Origin: an uncultured Lachnospiraceae bacterium
Lineage (GTDB): Bacteria > Bacillota > Clostridia > Lachnospirales > Lachnospiraceae
NCBI GenBank assembly: GCA_944383265.1
Contig: CALWOX010000002.1
Coordinates: 62,001-126,000 of the forward strand
Reading direction: 5' to 3'
Length of the DNA stretch: 64,000 nucleotides
The position numbers were made by a program, and so were the translations under genes. Under the pieces are notes generated by a model, which saw nothing but the letters and a program-made list of their open reading frames with translations, was not told where the DNA came from and made no database searches. This document shows positions 41,862 through 50,034 of this stretch, in pieces. Every line of letters begins with the position of its first letter. Position 1 is the stretch's first letter.

Positions 41862-42731
41862 ATGAGATACCTTCAGGACAGGATTTTTTCTTTTTTGATC
41901 TGCGCTTTTACAGCGCTTTCCTTTGTGTCTCTGTTATTTGTTATCTACTTTATAGTAAGGGAGGCAATGCCGCTTTTTTCCGAGGTGAGTCCCGGGGAAT
42001 TTATATTCGGTGACAGGTGGATGCCTATAGGATACACAGGCGAGCCGTCCTTTGGTATATTTAACTTTATAGCCGCGACAGCCGCAGTATCCTTTTTAGC
42101 CATAATTATAGCCCTGTTCATAAGCATAGGAGCCGCTTCCTTTCTGTGCTTATGCACAGGGGAAGGGACAAGGGAGGGGATATATTCTGTCATAGACCTT
42201 TTGGCGGGGATCCCATCTGTGGTATACGGCTTTATAGGTATAGTGGTACTTCTGAGAATATTTTTCCGTGTGGGAGTACATACAGGCTCCTGTGTGTTGG
42301 CTGCGTCTATACTCCTTTCCATAATGCTTTTGCCTGTCCTCATATCTTCATGCTGCGAGAGCATGTTGAGAGCCCGGGATGAATATCTGCTCCCGATAAA
42401 GGCTCTGGGTGTGTCCGAGTGGTATGGACTGGCTACAGTTATAATACCTGCTTCATGGAAGAATATCCTCCTTGCGGTGATACCTGCTGTGGGAAGGGCC
42501 ATGGGAGAGACTATGGCAGTAATGATGGTGATAGGAAATGCAAACCTGTTCCCTTCACTTTTGGGAAAGAGTGAGACTATACCTGCCGTCATAGCTCTTG
42601 AGATGGGAACAGCCGTATCGGGAAGCACACATTATCATGCGCTTTACGGTGCCGGCCTTGTGCTTATGGTCATGCTCTTTGTTATAAACACAGCTATTTC
42701 GATTTTGAGAAGGAGGCTTTCAAGAATATAA
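41862..42731 (+). CDS. pstC: Phosphate ABC transporter permease PstC
   Basis: This is a membrane subunit of the phosphate importer, 289 residues, six helices, with a periplasmic loop after helix 1. It has LLAGIPSVVYGFIGIVVLL and the coupling (EAA-type) loop ALGVSEWYGLATVIIPASW, then GRAMGETMAVMMVIGN. TAAGGAGGGG precedes the ATG. It is adjacent to pstA with no gap (stop 42731, next start 42732). Confidence 0.9.
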   Translation: MRYLQDRIFSFLICAFTALSFVSLLFVIYFIVREAMPLFSEVSPGEFIFGDRWMPIGYTGEPSFGIFNFIAATAAVSFLAIIIALFISIGAASFLCLCTGEGTREGIYSVIDLLAGIPSVVYGFIGIVVLLRIFFRVGVHTGSCVLAASILLSIMLLPVLISSCCESMLRARDEYLLPIKALGVSEWYGLATVIIPASWKNILLAVIPAVGRAMGETMAVMMVIGNANLFPSLLGKSETIPAVIALEMGTAVSGSTHYHALYGAGLVLMVMLFVINTAISILRRRLSRI

Positions 42732-43556
42732 ATGAGACATCTTTCAAAGCTTGTAAAGCTGTGGGCCTTTTTGGGAATAGGAATTACTCTTGGAACCGTG
42801 GCTTTTATATTTTTATTTATATTTTATGAGGGAGCTTCTGTTATAAGCCCGTCCTTCATACTTGAATCCCCTTCGGGAGCAATACTGGGTACGGAGGGAG
42901 GAATATTTCCCGCAATCATAGGGAGCCTGTTCTTTACAGGCACCGCTGTTGCAATGAGTGCGCCTGCCGCCGTCGCAGCCGCCGCATATATAACCTTCTT
43001 TTGCAAAAATGACAGAATGAAGGTGGTCTTGCATTCGGTGATAAATACGATATCCGGTATTCCGTCCATAGTACTTGGATTGTTTGCCTACAGCTTTCTT
43101 GTAAAAAGCCTGGGTCTGGGCAGATGCATATTGTCGTCAGGAACAGCCCTTGCGGTCATGATACTTCCCTTTATTGAAATAAGGGCTGAGAAGGCCTTCG
43201 GAGAGCTGTCGGAGGAAATGATAAGATCATCTGACGCACTTGGCTGTTCGAGGACATATATGTTTTTAAAAATAGCCCTGCCTTCCTGCAAAAGAGAATT
43301 GATCTCCGCAGTCATTTTGGGAGGCTGCTATGCCATGGGAGCCACACCGCCACTGATATTTACGGGGGCTGTTGCCTACGCCTCGGTCCCTGAAAGCATA
43401 TTTGAACCAGCAATGGCTCTGCCTATGCATCTTTACCTATTGGTGGCCCAGGGGGCCACGTCTATGGATACAGCCTATGGCACAGCCTTTGTAATGCTGG
43501 CCCTGATACTGATACTTACAATTATTGCAAGAGCCCTCGGAGGTTTCAGAAAATGA
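42732..43556 (+). CDS. pstA: Phosphate ABC transporter permease PstA
   Basis: This is the second membrane subunit of the Pst importer, 274 residues, six helices. Landmarks are NTISGIPSIVLGLFAYSFLV, the EAA-type loop SSDALGCSRTYMFLKIALPS and the family segment GATPPLIFTGA. It directly follows pstC and overlaps pstB by four bases (ATGA), so PstC, PstA and PstB are translationally coupled. Confidence 0.9.
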   Translation: MRHLSKLVKLWAFLGIGITLGTVAFIFLFIFYEGASVISPSFILESPSGAILGTEGGIFPAIIGSLFFTGTAVAMSAPAAVAAAAYITFFCKNDRMKVVLHSVINTISGIPSIVLGLFAYSFLVKSLGLGRCILSSGTALAVMILPFIEIRAEKAFGELSEEMIRSSDALGCSRTYMFLKIALPSCKRELISAVILGGCYAMGATPPLIFTGAVAYASVPESIFEPAMALPMHLYLLVAQGATSMDTAYGTAFVMLALILILTIIARALGGFRK

Positions 43557-44299
43557 ATAATGCTTTGACTATAGAAAAACTGAGTGTATCATATGACAAT
43601 AAGGAAGCCCTTAAGGATATAAGCCTTAAGATACCTGAACACAGGATAACAGCAGTGATAGGTCCTTCGGGATGCGGAAAAAGTACGTTTCTAAAATGCC
43701 TGAACGGACAGATCATGGAGGAAAATGCTCGCGTGTCAGGTAAGGTCACTCTTTCGGGGACAGATATATCAAAGCTTAAACCGTCAGATCTGAGAAGGAA
43801 GGTGGGGCTTGTGTTTCAGACCCCTGCACCCTTTCCCATGTCCATATATAAAAATATGACATATGCTCCGAGATATTATGGGATAAATGACAGGGAAGAA
43901 CTGAAGAGGACGGTTACAGAAAAGCTTAAATTGACAGGGCTTTATGACGAGGTAAAAGACGAGCTTAAAAAGAGCGCTGTGAAGCTTTCGGGAGGGCAGA
44001 AGCAAAGGCTTTGCATAGCAAGAGCACTGACGGTGGATCCTGAAGTACTTTTACTTGATGAGCCCTGCTCCGCACTTGATATAAAGAGCACCTCTGTCAT
44101 AGAAGAGCTTTTGCTCCGCCTCAAGGAGACGTATACTATAGTTATAGTAACCCATAATCTCGGGCAGGCCGCAAGGATATCTGATATGACGGCATTTATA
44201 AATGACGGAAGGCTTGTTGAATTCGGAGAGACAGGAAGTATATTTAAAGCCCCTGAAATGGAAGAAACAAAGGATTTTATCACAGGAAGCTTCGGCTAA
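43553..44299 (+). CDS. pstB: Phosphate ABC transporter ATPase PstB
   Basis: This is the ATPase of the Pst importer, 248 residues. Walker A GPSGCGKST (37-45), Q-loop FQTPAPFPMSIYKN, signature LSGGQKQRLCIARAL, Walker B LLLDEPCSALD and switch His in VTHNLGQAARISD are all present; DEPCSALDI and the phosphate-type PFPMSIY are PstB hallmarks. phoU, which often follows pstB, is absent; a small HAD gene comes next. Confidence 0.93.
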   Translation: MNNALTIEKLSVSYDNKEALKDISLKIPEHRITAVIGPSGCGKSTFLKCLNGQIMEENARVSGKVTLSGTDISKLKPSDLRRKVGLVFQTPAPFPMSIYKNMTYAPRYYGINDREELKRTVTEKLKLTGLYDEVKDELKKSAVKLSGGQKQRLCIARALTVDPEVLLLDEPCSALDIKSTSVIEELLLRLKETYTIVIVTHNLGQAARISDMTAFINDGRLVEFGETGSIFKAPEMEETKDFITGSFG

Positions 44300-44338
44300 G
44301 AGGCTTTGCATCAAAACTTAAAAGGAGAAAGCGCATAT

Positions 44339-44809
44339 ATGATAAGGATAGAGATACCAGGAAGGGAAAGGGAGCTTATACTTGAGAACCTTGTGCTTGA
44401 CTATAACGGAACTATTGCCGCTGACGGCAGGCTGATAGAGGAGGACAAAGAGCTCATCAGAAGCCTTGCTGAAAAGCTCCATGTATATGTGCTGACAGCA
44501 GACACATACGGCACGGTGGAGAAGGAGTGCGGGGGACTTGGTATTACGGTAAAGACCTTCCCTAAGGAAGGTGCGGGCAGTTTTAAGGAAAAGATAGTAA
44601 AAGAGCTTTCAGGGCATGTCTGTGCTGTGGGAAACGGCTTTAACGATGTTGCAATGTGCAGAGATGCGGAGCTATCTATAGCTGTGCTTGATAAGGAGGG
44701 GCTTTGTCCCGAGCTTCTTAAATATGCCGACATCCTTGTCAGAAGCTCAAGAGAGGCTCTGGAGCTTTTATTGAACACAGACAGGATAAGAGCCACATTG
44801 AGAAGCTGA
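44339..44809 (+). CDS. Small HAD protein, P-type ATPase-like (COG4087 type)
   Basis: This 156-residue soluble HAD-fold protein corresponds to the phosphorylation core of P-type ATPases without membrane parts. Motif I is VLDYNGTIAADG (Asp, with Asn where the second Asp usually stands), motif II TADTYGT, and motif IV VGNGFNDVAMCRDAELSIAV. The start at 44339 has AAGGAG 11 bases upstream; a frame opening at 44306 precedes that site. It follows pstB by 39 bases and is probably in the pst operon. Its role is unknown; a phosphatase linked to phosphate supply is possible. Confidence 0.75.
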   Translation: MIRIEIPGRERELILENLVLDYNGTIAADGRLIEEDKELIRSLAEKLHVYVLTADTYGTVEKECGGLGITVKTFPKEGAGSFKEKIVKELSGHVCAVGNGFNDVAMCRDAELSIAVLDKEGLCPELLKYADILVRSSREALELLLNTDRIRATLRS

Positions 44810-44847
44810 AAACGAAAGATTTTAACTAAGGTTTTTTTCATAAGAGC

Positions 44848-44876
44848 TTGTAAAATATCCGGTATTTTATTATTAT
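44848..44876 (+). promoter_or_regulatory. Promoter of rnpB
   Basis: TTGTAA (44848-44853), 17-base spacer, TATTAT (44871-44876). The predicted start matches the 5' end of the RNA. Confidence 0.65.
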
Positions 44877-44884
44877 ATAAAGGC

Positions 44885-45221
44885 TGCAAGTAGTATGAAT
44901 GGTCGCTGCCGTGTTTATCACGGGAGAGGAAAGTCCGGGCTTCACAGGGCAGGGTGCCTGATAACGTCAGGCTGAGGTGACTCACGGGACAGTGCAACAG
45001 AAAATAACCGCCGCGAATGCGGTAAGGGTGAAAAGGCAGTGTAAGAGACTACCGGCTGTATGGTAACATGCAGGCCGTGTAAACCCCACTCGAAGCAAGA
45101 CCAAACAGAAGGCATAAGGCGGCCCGTCTGCCTTCGGGTAGGTTGCTTGAGGCTTATAGCGATATAAGTCCTAGACAGATGACCATTCCAGACATAACCC
45201 GGCTTACAGTATTACTTGCTT
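44885..45221 (+). ncRNA. rnpB: RNase P RNA, class A
   Basis: This is the catalytic RNA that trims tRNA 5' ends. Conserved core segments are in order: GAGGAAAGTCCGGGC (44925-44940), CAGGGTGCCTGATAACG, AACAGAAAATAACCGCC, GGTAAGGGTGAAAAGG, GTAAGAGACTACCGG, GAAGCAAGACCAAACAGA, and near the end GACAGATGACCATT with ACATAACCCGGCTTA. The P1 helix is formed by GCAAGTA at 44886-44892 and TACTTGC at 45213-45219. End positions are accurate to a few bases. Confidence 0.96.
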
Positions 45222-45266
45222 AAAAGGAGCTTCAGGAGCTTAATGCTCCCCGGAGCTCCTTTTTTC
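45222..45266. terminator. Terminator of rnpB overlapping the lysR 3' end
   Basis: AAAAGGAGCT (45222-45231) pairs with AGCTCCTTTT (45254-45263) enclosing a second GGAGC-GCTCC stem, then T tract. The lysR stop codon (45240-45242, minus strand) lies within it, so it ends both transcripts. Confidence 0.85.
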
Positions 45267-46154
45267 GCTGTCATATGCGGTCATAAGTGTGAGAAGCTTT
45301 ATCGCGGAGGCGCCGAGGCCTCTTTTTTTATGATATGCTATATAGAGATCTCTACATACAGAATTCTTTCTTATGGGGCATACCAAAAGCCTTGAGGCGC
45401 TCTCGGAGGAGAGTACCGCCTTTTTTGACATTACAGATATTCCAAGACCTTCGCCTATGCACCCGCAAAGAGCTGTACTGTTATTTATATAGGCGGTGAT
45501 ATTAAGGTCACTCATTGAATATCCTGCCTCGGAAAGAAATGACTCTGTCTCAAGCTTTGTTCCTGAGCGATCCTCGCGCATTATAAAGGGCTCTCTGAGA
45601 AGCTTCTCGACAGGGGAGTCTCCGGAGATGATTTCTTTATAATAAGGTGTGTTCGGAGCAACTATTACAAGCTCATCTTTTTCAAAGGGGATAAAGGAGC
45701 ACTCGGAAAGCTTGTCCCTTGCCCCCACAAGACCTATCTCAACAACACCGTCACACAGCTTTTCTATTATATCTATGCTGTCGGAAACGGTAACTCTCAT
45801 ACACAGAGAAGGAGAGGCCTTTTTAAGGAGCGCCATATATTTGGGAAGGACAGAGATAGCAGGGACTGAGGATGAGCCTATATTAAGGATTTCTCCCGAG
45901 GGTGATTTAAGCTCCTCCTCGGCCCGTTCTTTAAGTTCTACTATCCTTTGAGCGTATACAAAAAGCCGCTTTCCGCTTTCTGTGATCTCAAATCCCTTTG
46001 TAGTACGGTTTATGAGCTTTGTGTTAAGCTCCTTTTCAAGGGCTCTTACATGAGCGCTTATGGTAGGCTGAGAGAGGAAAAGCCTCTTTGCCGCCTCTGA
46101 AAAGCTTTTATATTTTACTGTATCAACGAATGCTTCGAGCTGCCGGATGTCCAT
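45240..46154 (-). CDS. LysR-family transcriptional regulator (CysL-like)
   Basis: This 304-residue regulator has an N-terminal winged helix (MDIRQLEAFVDTVKYKSFSE, with AAKRLFLSQPTISAHVRALE) and a C-terminal effector domain (about 90-290). The N-terminus matches the CysL/selenium-metabolism-associated LysR subgroup common in Clostridia. It is transcribed divergently from the ABC transporter at 46434, the classical LysR layout, so that operon is a likely target. GAGGAG lies about 7 bases before the ATG. Effector unknown. Confidence 0.82.
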   Translation of the reverse strand: MDIRQLEAFVDTVKYKSFSEAAKRLFLSQPTISAHVRALEKELNTKLINRTTKGFEITESGKRLFVYAQRIVELKERAEEELKSPSGEILNIGSSSVPAISVLPKYMALLKKASPSLCMRVTVSDSIDIIEKLCDGVVEIGLVGARDKLSECSFIPFEKDELVIVAPNTPYYKEIISGDSPVEKLLREPFIMREDRSGTKLETESFLSEAGYSMSDLNITAYINNSTALCGCIGEGLGISVMSKKAVLSSESASRLLVCPIRKNSVCRDLYIAYHKKRGLGASAIKLLTLMTAYDSEKRSSGEH

Positions 46155-46205
46155 TTTTTCTCCTCTTCGTATCAGGATTTTTAAAAAATATATTCCTTTT
46201 TCAAA

Positions 46206-46217
46206 AGACTATAGTCT
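46206..46217. promoter_or_regulatory. 12-bp palindrome in the lysR-ABC divergent region
   Basis: AGACTATAGTCT is a perfect palindrome, 52 bases upstream of lysR, extended by A/T runs on both sides. It is a candidate LysR site. The rest of this 280-base gap is AT-rich with no gene. Confidence 0.4.
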
Positions 46218-46311
46218 CTTTTATTAATGAAGGATATTTACGGCTTAGTTTACATTTTAATTCATTTATAGAAAATTTCAATAAATACTAAAAAAATCGC
46301 TCAAAAATCAA

Positions 46312-46341
46312 TTTAACACTTATTTAACATAATGCTATAAT
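46312..46341 (+). promoter_or_regulatory. Promoter with phased TTTAACA repeats (Pho-box-like)
   Basis: TTAACA (46313-46318), 17-base spacer, TATAAT (46336-46341). TTTAACA occurs at 46312 and again at 46323, 11 bases apart on the same face, overlapping the -35 box. Confidence 0.55.
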
Positions 46342-46433
46342 GGTTTGCGTTTATAAACGTGAGTTATGTCCCCGATAGCCTGAGGACATAAGCTTTCAGA
46401 AATATTCTGAAGTATAAAGGAATGGAGGAAATT

Positions 46434-47570
46434 ATGAAAAAGAGATTTTTCGCAGGCCTTTTGGCGGCAATGATGGCTCTTTCGGCAGCAGGCTGCTCAG
46501 GAAGCACTGAGGAGACTACGGCAGCTGCAACTGAGACTGAGGAGAGTACCGCTGTACAGAGTGAGGCGGAGAGCTCCGAGGCTGAGAACCCTGAGGCGTC
46601 TTCAAATGATGAGGCGGAGGTTCCTGAACTTTCAGGCACAATGAAGGTGGTTGCAACCAGTGAGGACTATGTTACACTTTTCGACAAATTTACGGAAGAG
46701 ACAGGCGTTGATGTTGAACTCCTTTCAATGTCATCAGGAGAGGTCCTTTCAAAGCTCAGAGCAGAGGGAGGCACACCTTCAGCAGACCTTTGGTTCGGTG
46801 GCGGAATCGATGCCTTCATGAGCGCAAAGGATGACGGACTTTTGGAGCAGGTGACCTTTGATGCGGCGGAAGACCTTGCTCCCGAGTACAAGGATGCTGA
46901 CGGATATTGGTATTCAAAGGGAATAACAATAGTAGGATTTCTCGTAAACGAGGCTCTTACAGGAGAGCTTGGAATAGAGACTCCCGCTTCATGGACAGAC
47001 CTTCTTGATGAGAGCTATCAGGGTGAGATCGTAATGTCAAACCCCGCGGTATCAGGAACAAACTATGCTGTTGTAAATGCTCTTCTTCAGACTATGGGAG
47101 AAGAGGAAGGCTGGAATTATTTCGAACAGCTCAATAACAATATCGCTTACTACGGAAAGCGCGGCTCCGATCCTCTCAACAAGGTCACATCAGATGAGTT
47201 TGCTATAGGAATTTCTTATATAGACAGAGGAGTTGAGGCTACGATTGAGGGAAGCGATATAGCTATCGTATATCCTGAGGACGGTATTCCCTGGGTTCCC
47301 GAAGGCGTTGCCGTATTTAAAAATGCAGAGAATGTGGAGGCGGCAAAGTACTTTGTAGAGTGGCTTTTCAGCAGTGACGACAATCTCAGGATGCTTGCAG
47401 AGATAGACAAAAAGGACGGAATCAAGCTCATCAAGCCCTCAATAGAGGGAATCGAGCTCGGCTATGATACAGCTATCCTCATGAAGGAGGATCTCTCACT
47501 TTTCGGCTCAGGGCGTGAGGCGGTACTTGAGAAGTTTGAGACACTTATGGGCGACAAGGCGGAAGAGTAA
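46434..47570 (+). CDS. ABC transporter substrate-binding lipoprotein (iron/phosphonate type)
   Basis: This 378-residue extracellular binding lipoprotein has the signal MKKRFFAGLLAAMMALSAAG with lipobox cysteine (about 21) and an acidic Thr/Ser/Glu linker to about 65. The binding domain of the Fe(III)/2-aminoethylphosphonate group has GTMKVVATSEDYVTLFDKF, GTPSADLWFGGGIDAF, WYSKGITIVGFLVN and PAVSGTNYAVVNALLQ. Iron binders carry two adjacent tyrosines near the C-terminal half; I see no clear YY there, so an anion such as a phosphonate or phosphate ester is at least as likely. The start is ATG 46434, since GGAGG precedes it; ATG 46422 overlaps the site. Confidence 0.78.
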   Translation: MKKRFFAGLLAAMMALSAAGCSGSTEETTAAATETEESTAVQSEAESSEAENPEASSNDEAEVPELSGTMKVVATSEDYVTLFDKFTEETGVDVELLSMSSGEVLSKLRAEGGTPSADLWFGGGIDAFMSAKDDGLLEQVTFDAAEDLAPEYKDADGYWYSKGITIVGFLVNEALTGELGIETPASWTDLLDESYQGEIVMSNPAVSGTNYAVVNALLQTMGEEEGWNYFEQLNNNIAYYGKRGSDPLNKVTSDEFAIGISYIDRGVEATIEGSDIAIVYPEDGIPWVPEGVAVFKNAENVEAAKYFVEWLFSSDDNLRMLAEIDKKDGIKLIKPSIEGIELGYDTAILMKEDLSLFGSGREAVLEKFETLMGDKAEE

Positions 47571-47572
47571 AT

Positions 47573-49264
47573 ATGAGTCACGGTTTTCATGTAAAAAATG
47601 AAACAGCAAGGAAGGTATCTTCGGATACCTTCTTTCGTGTATTTTCAGTATCTGTGGAGAAGTTGCTTAAACTTACGGTTTTGGCACTGATACTTCTGTT
47701 TATCCTCTATCCTATGATATGCATATTTATGAGAAGCCTTTACGTTGAAGACGGAATAGGATTTTCAAATTATGCGGAGGTATTTTTTAAGTACAAAGAA
47801 AACTTTCTGAACAGCATAACAGTAGGTATATCCACAGCTTTATTATGCACCTTCCTTTCGGTGTGCACAGCTCTTTTTGTATACACAAGAACAGGAAAGT
47901 TTAAGACGGCCCTCATGGCGGTCATACTTATATCCATGGTCGCGCCTCCCTTTGTATCATCTCTTGCCTATATTCAGCTCTACGGGCGCAGAGGATGGAT
48001 AACCTACAGGCTTTTGGGACTTTCTCTGAATCCGTACAATGCCGTAGGTGTTGTCCTCATGCAGAGTATATCCTTCGTCCCTATGAACGCCCTGTTTCTT
48101 TTGGGAATACTTTCAAAAATAGATACTTCGGGAATAAAGGCTGCTCAGGATCTGGGGGCAAGACCCGGAAACATACTTAAGGATGTAGTCCTTCCGATGA
48201 TGAGGCCGGGGATTTATGTCACGCTTCTGTTATCCTTTGTCAGGTCGCTGGCGGATTTTGGTACTCCTGTAATCATTGGCGGAAGATTCAGCACCATAGC
48301 ATCGGAGATTTACCTTAAGATCGTGGGATATTCGGATCTCGAAGCCGCGTCAACTATGAATATGTTTATACTTGTGCCTTCTGTCGCCTTTTTCTTTTTG
48401 TACAGACGCCTCATGAATGCTACAGGTATCATGACCGATTCTCAGAGAACATCGACAGAACCGTTCTCTCTTAAGCTTGGAAAATGTGGCTTATTTGGAT
48501 TTACAGTTGTGTCGGCAGCAGCGCTTTTCTTTATTGTAATGGCTCTTCAGTATATATGTATCTTTGCATCCGGCTTTATGAAGAGAAAGGGCGGGGGATA
48601 TATCTTTACCACAGAATATCTTCATGAGCTTTTAAAATATGACCTTTCAACTATGACAAGAAGTGTGATATACGCTTTGATCGTTGCTGTTTTGGGGACC
48701 TTTATCGCCATACTCTTTGCTTACTTTACAGAGTGGAGAAGGCTTAAGGGCAGGAGCTTTTTTGATTGCCTTGTAACCATACCGTACATGATACCCGGAA
48801 CCTGCTTCGGAATAGGCTACATCCTTGCCTTCAATCACAAGCCCTTTGCCCTTACAGGCACAGGAATAATAGTAATAGCAAATATGATATTCAAACAACT
48901 GCCGACATCAACAAAGCTTTGTGCGGCTGCTGTATCTCAGATACCGAGGGCTCAGGAGGCCGCAGTGAGAGATCTCGGAGGAAGCAGCCTGTCTGTGTTA
49001 AAGGACGTCATACTTCCGGGGCTGAGACCTGCATTTTTCGGAAGCTTTTCCTACAACTTTTCCACCGCTATGACGACTGCGGGAGCGGTTATCTTTCTGA
49101 TAAACCCGGGGAAAAAGCTTGCGGTTTTTAAGCTCTTTGATGCGGTGTATTCGGGAGAATATGCGGTGGCATCGCTGATATCGATGCTTATAATAGTGAT
49201 CGTGCTTGCGGTTGAAGGAATAGTATATTTATTGTCATGGAAGGAGAAGGAAAATGTATCTTGA
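47573..49264 (+). CDS. Two-domain ABC permease (FbpB/PhnV type)
   Basis: This 563-residue fused permease has two MetI-type halves and about twelve helices. Each half carries a coupling loop: AAQDLGARPGNILKDVVLPM (about 193-212) and AAVRDLGGSSLSVLKDVILP (about 462-481). Such fusions belong to the iron, thiamine and aminoethylphosphonate importers. It starts three bases after the binding protein and overlaps the ATPase start by 11 bases, so the three form one unit. Confidence 0.87.
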   Translation: MSHGFHVKNETARKVSSDTFFRVFSVSVEKLLKLTVLALILLFILYPMICIFMRSLYVEDGIGFSNYAEVFFKYKENFLNSITVGISTALLCTFLSVCTALFVYTRTGKFKTALMAVILISMVAPPFVSSLAYIQLYGRRGWITYRLLGLSLNPYNAVGVVLMQSISFVPMNALFLLGILSKIDTSGIKAAQDLGARPGNILKDVVLPMMRPGIYVTLLLSFVRSLADFGTPVIIGGRFSTIASEIYLKIVGYSDLEAASTMNMFILVPSVAFFFLYRRLMNATGIMTDSQRTSTEPFSLKLGKCGLFGFTVVSAAALFFIVMALQYICIFASGFMKRKGGGYIFTTEYLHELLKYDLSTMTRSVIYALIVAVLGTFIAILFAYFTEWRRLKGRSFFDCLVTIPYMIPGTCFGIGYILAFNHKPFALTGTGIIVIANMIFKQLPTSTKLCAAAVSQIPRAQEAAVRDLGGSSLSVLKDVILPGLRPAFFGSFSYNFSTAMTTAGAVIFLINPGKKLAVFKLFDAVYSGEYAVASLISMLIIVIVLAVEGIVYLLSWKEKENVS

Positions 49265-50012
49265 GGTAAAAGGACTGAAAAAATGCTTCGGAGAAAAAAA
49301 GATAGTTGACGATCTGTCCTTTTCTCTCGATAAGGGACAGCTCATGTGTATACTTGGCTCCTCCGGCTGCGGAAAAACTACAACACTTAATATGATAGGA
49401 GGCTTTTTGAAAAAGGACTCGGGAAGTATTGTTCTTGACGGTGAGGAGATATCGGAAAAGGAGCCTGAGGAGAGACCTGTCACAACTGTGTTTCAGTCCT
49501 ATGCGCTTTTCCCTCATATGACGGTTTTGGAGAACGTGACATACGGGTTGAAGTTCAAGGGGATAAAAAAAGAAAAGGCAAAGGAGCTTGGGTATAAGTA
49601 TCTTGAGATGACAGGTATGACAGAATATGCCGATGTAAGGATACAGCGCCTCAGCGGAGGGCAGCAGCAGAGAGTGGCTCTTGCCAGAGCCCTTGTGATA
49701 GAGCCGAAGCTCTGCCTTTTGGATGAACCGTTTTCAAATCTTGACGCAGCCCTCAGGGAAAAGTTGAGATTTGAACTTAAAAGGCTTCAAAGGGACCTGA
49801 AGATGACCATGATATTCGTCACTCATGACCAGGAGGAGGCGATGATATTATCGGACAAAATGGCTATTATGGAGCAGGGAGTATTTGTTCAGTGCGACAC
49901 GCCAAAGGCAATATATGACGCTCCGGCATCTGATTTTGTGAGAGACTTTCTAAAGCTTGACAGGATAATATTTAAAGAAGACGGAAGTATACTTAAAAGG
50001 ATAAGCGAATAA
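49254..50012 (+). CDS. ABC transporter ATPase (FbpC/PotA-like, no TOBE domain)
   Basis: This ATPase partners the permease above. Walker A GSSGCGKTT (35-43), Q-loop VFQSYALFPHMTV, signature LSGGQQQRVALARAL, Walker B LLDEPFSNLD and His in VTHDQEEAM are intact. At 252 residues it is about 100 shorter than typical FbpC/PotA proteins and lacks their C-terminal TOBE/regulatory region. This suggests no substrate feedback through that domain. It is followed by a glycosyltransferase gene after 22 bases. Confidence 0.87.
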   Translation: MYLEVKGLKKCFGEKKIVDDLSFSLDKGQLMCILGSSGCGKTTTLNMIGGFLKKDSGSIVLDGEEISEKEPEERPVTTVFQSYALFPHMTVLENVTYGLKFKGIKKEKAKELGYKYLEMTGMTEYADVRIQRLSGGQQQRVALARALVIEPKLCLLDEPFSNLDAALREKLRFELKRLQRDLKMTMIFVTHDQEEAMILSDKMAIMEQGVFVQCDTPKAIYDAPASDFVRDFLKLDRIIFKEDGSILKRISE

Positions 50013-50034
50013 GGGGATTATTTCAGGAGAAGCT

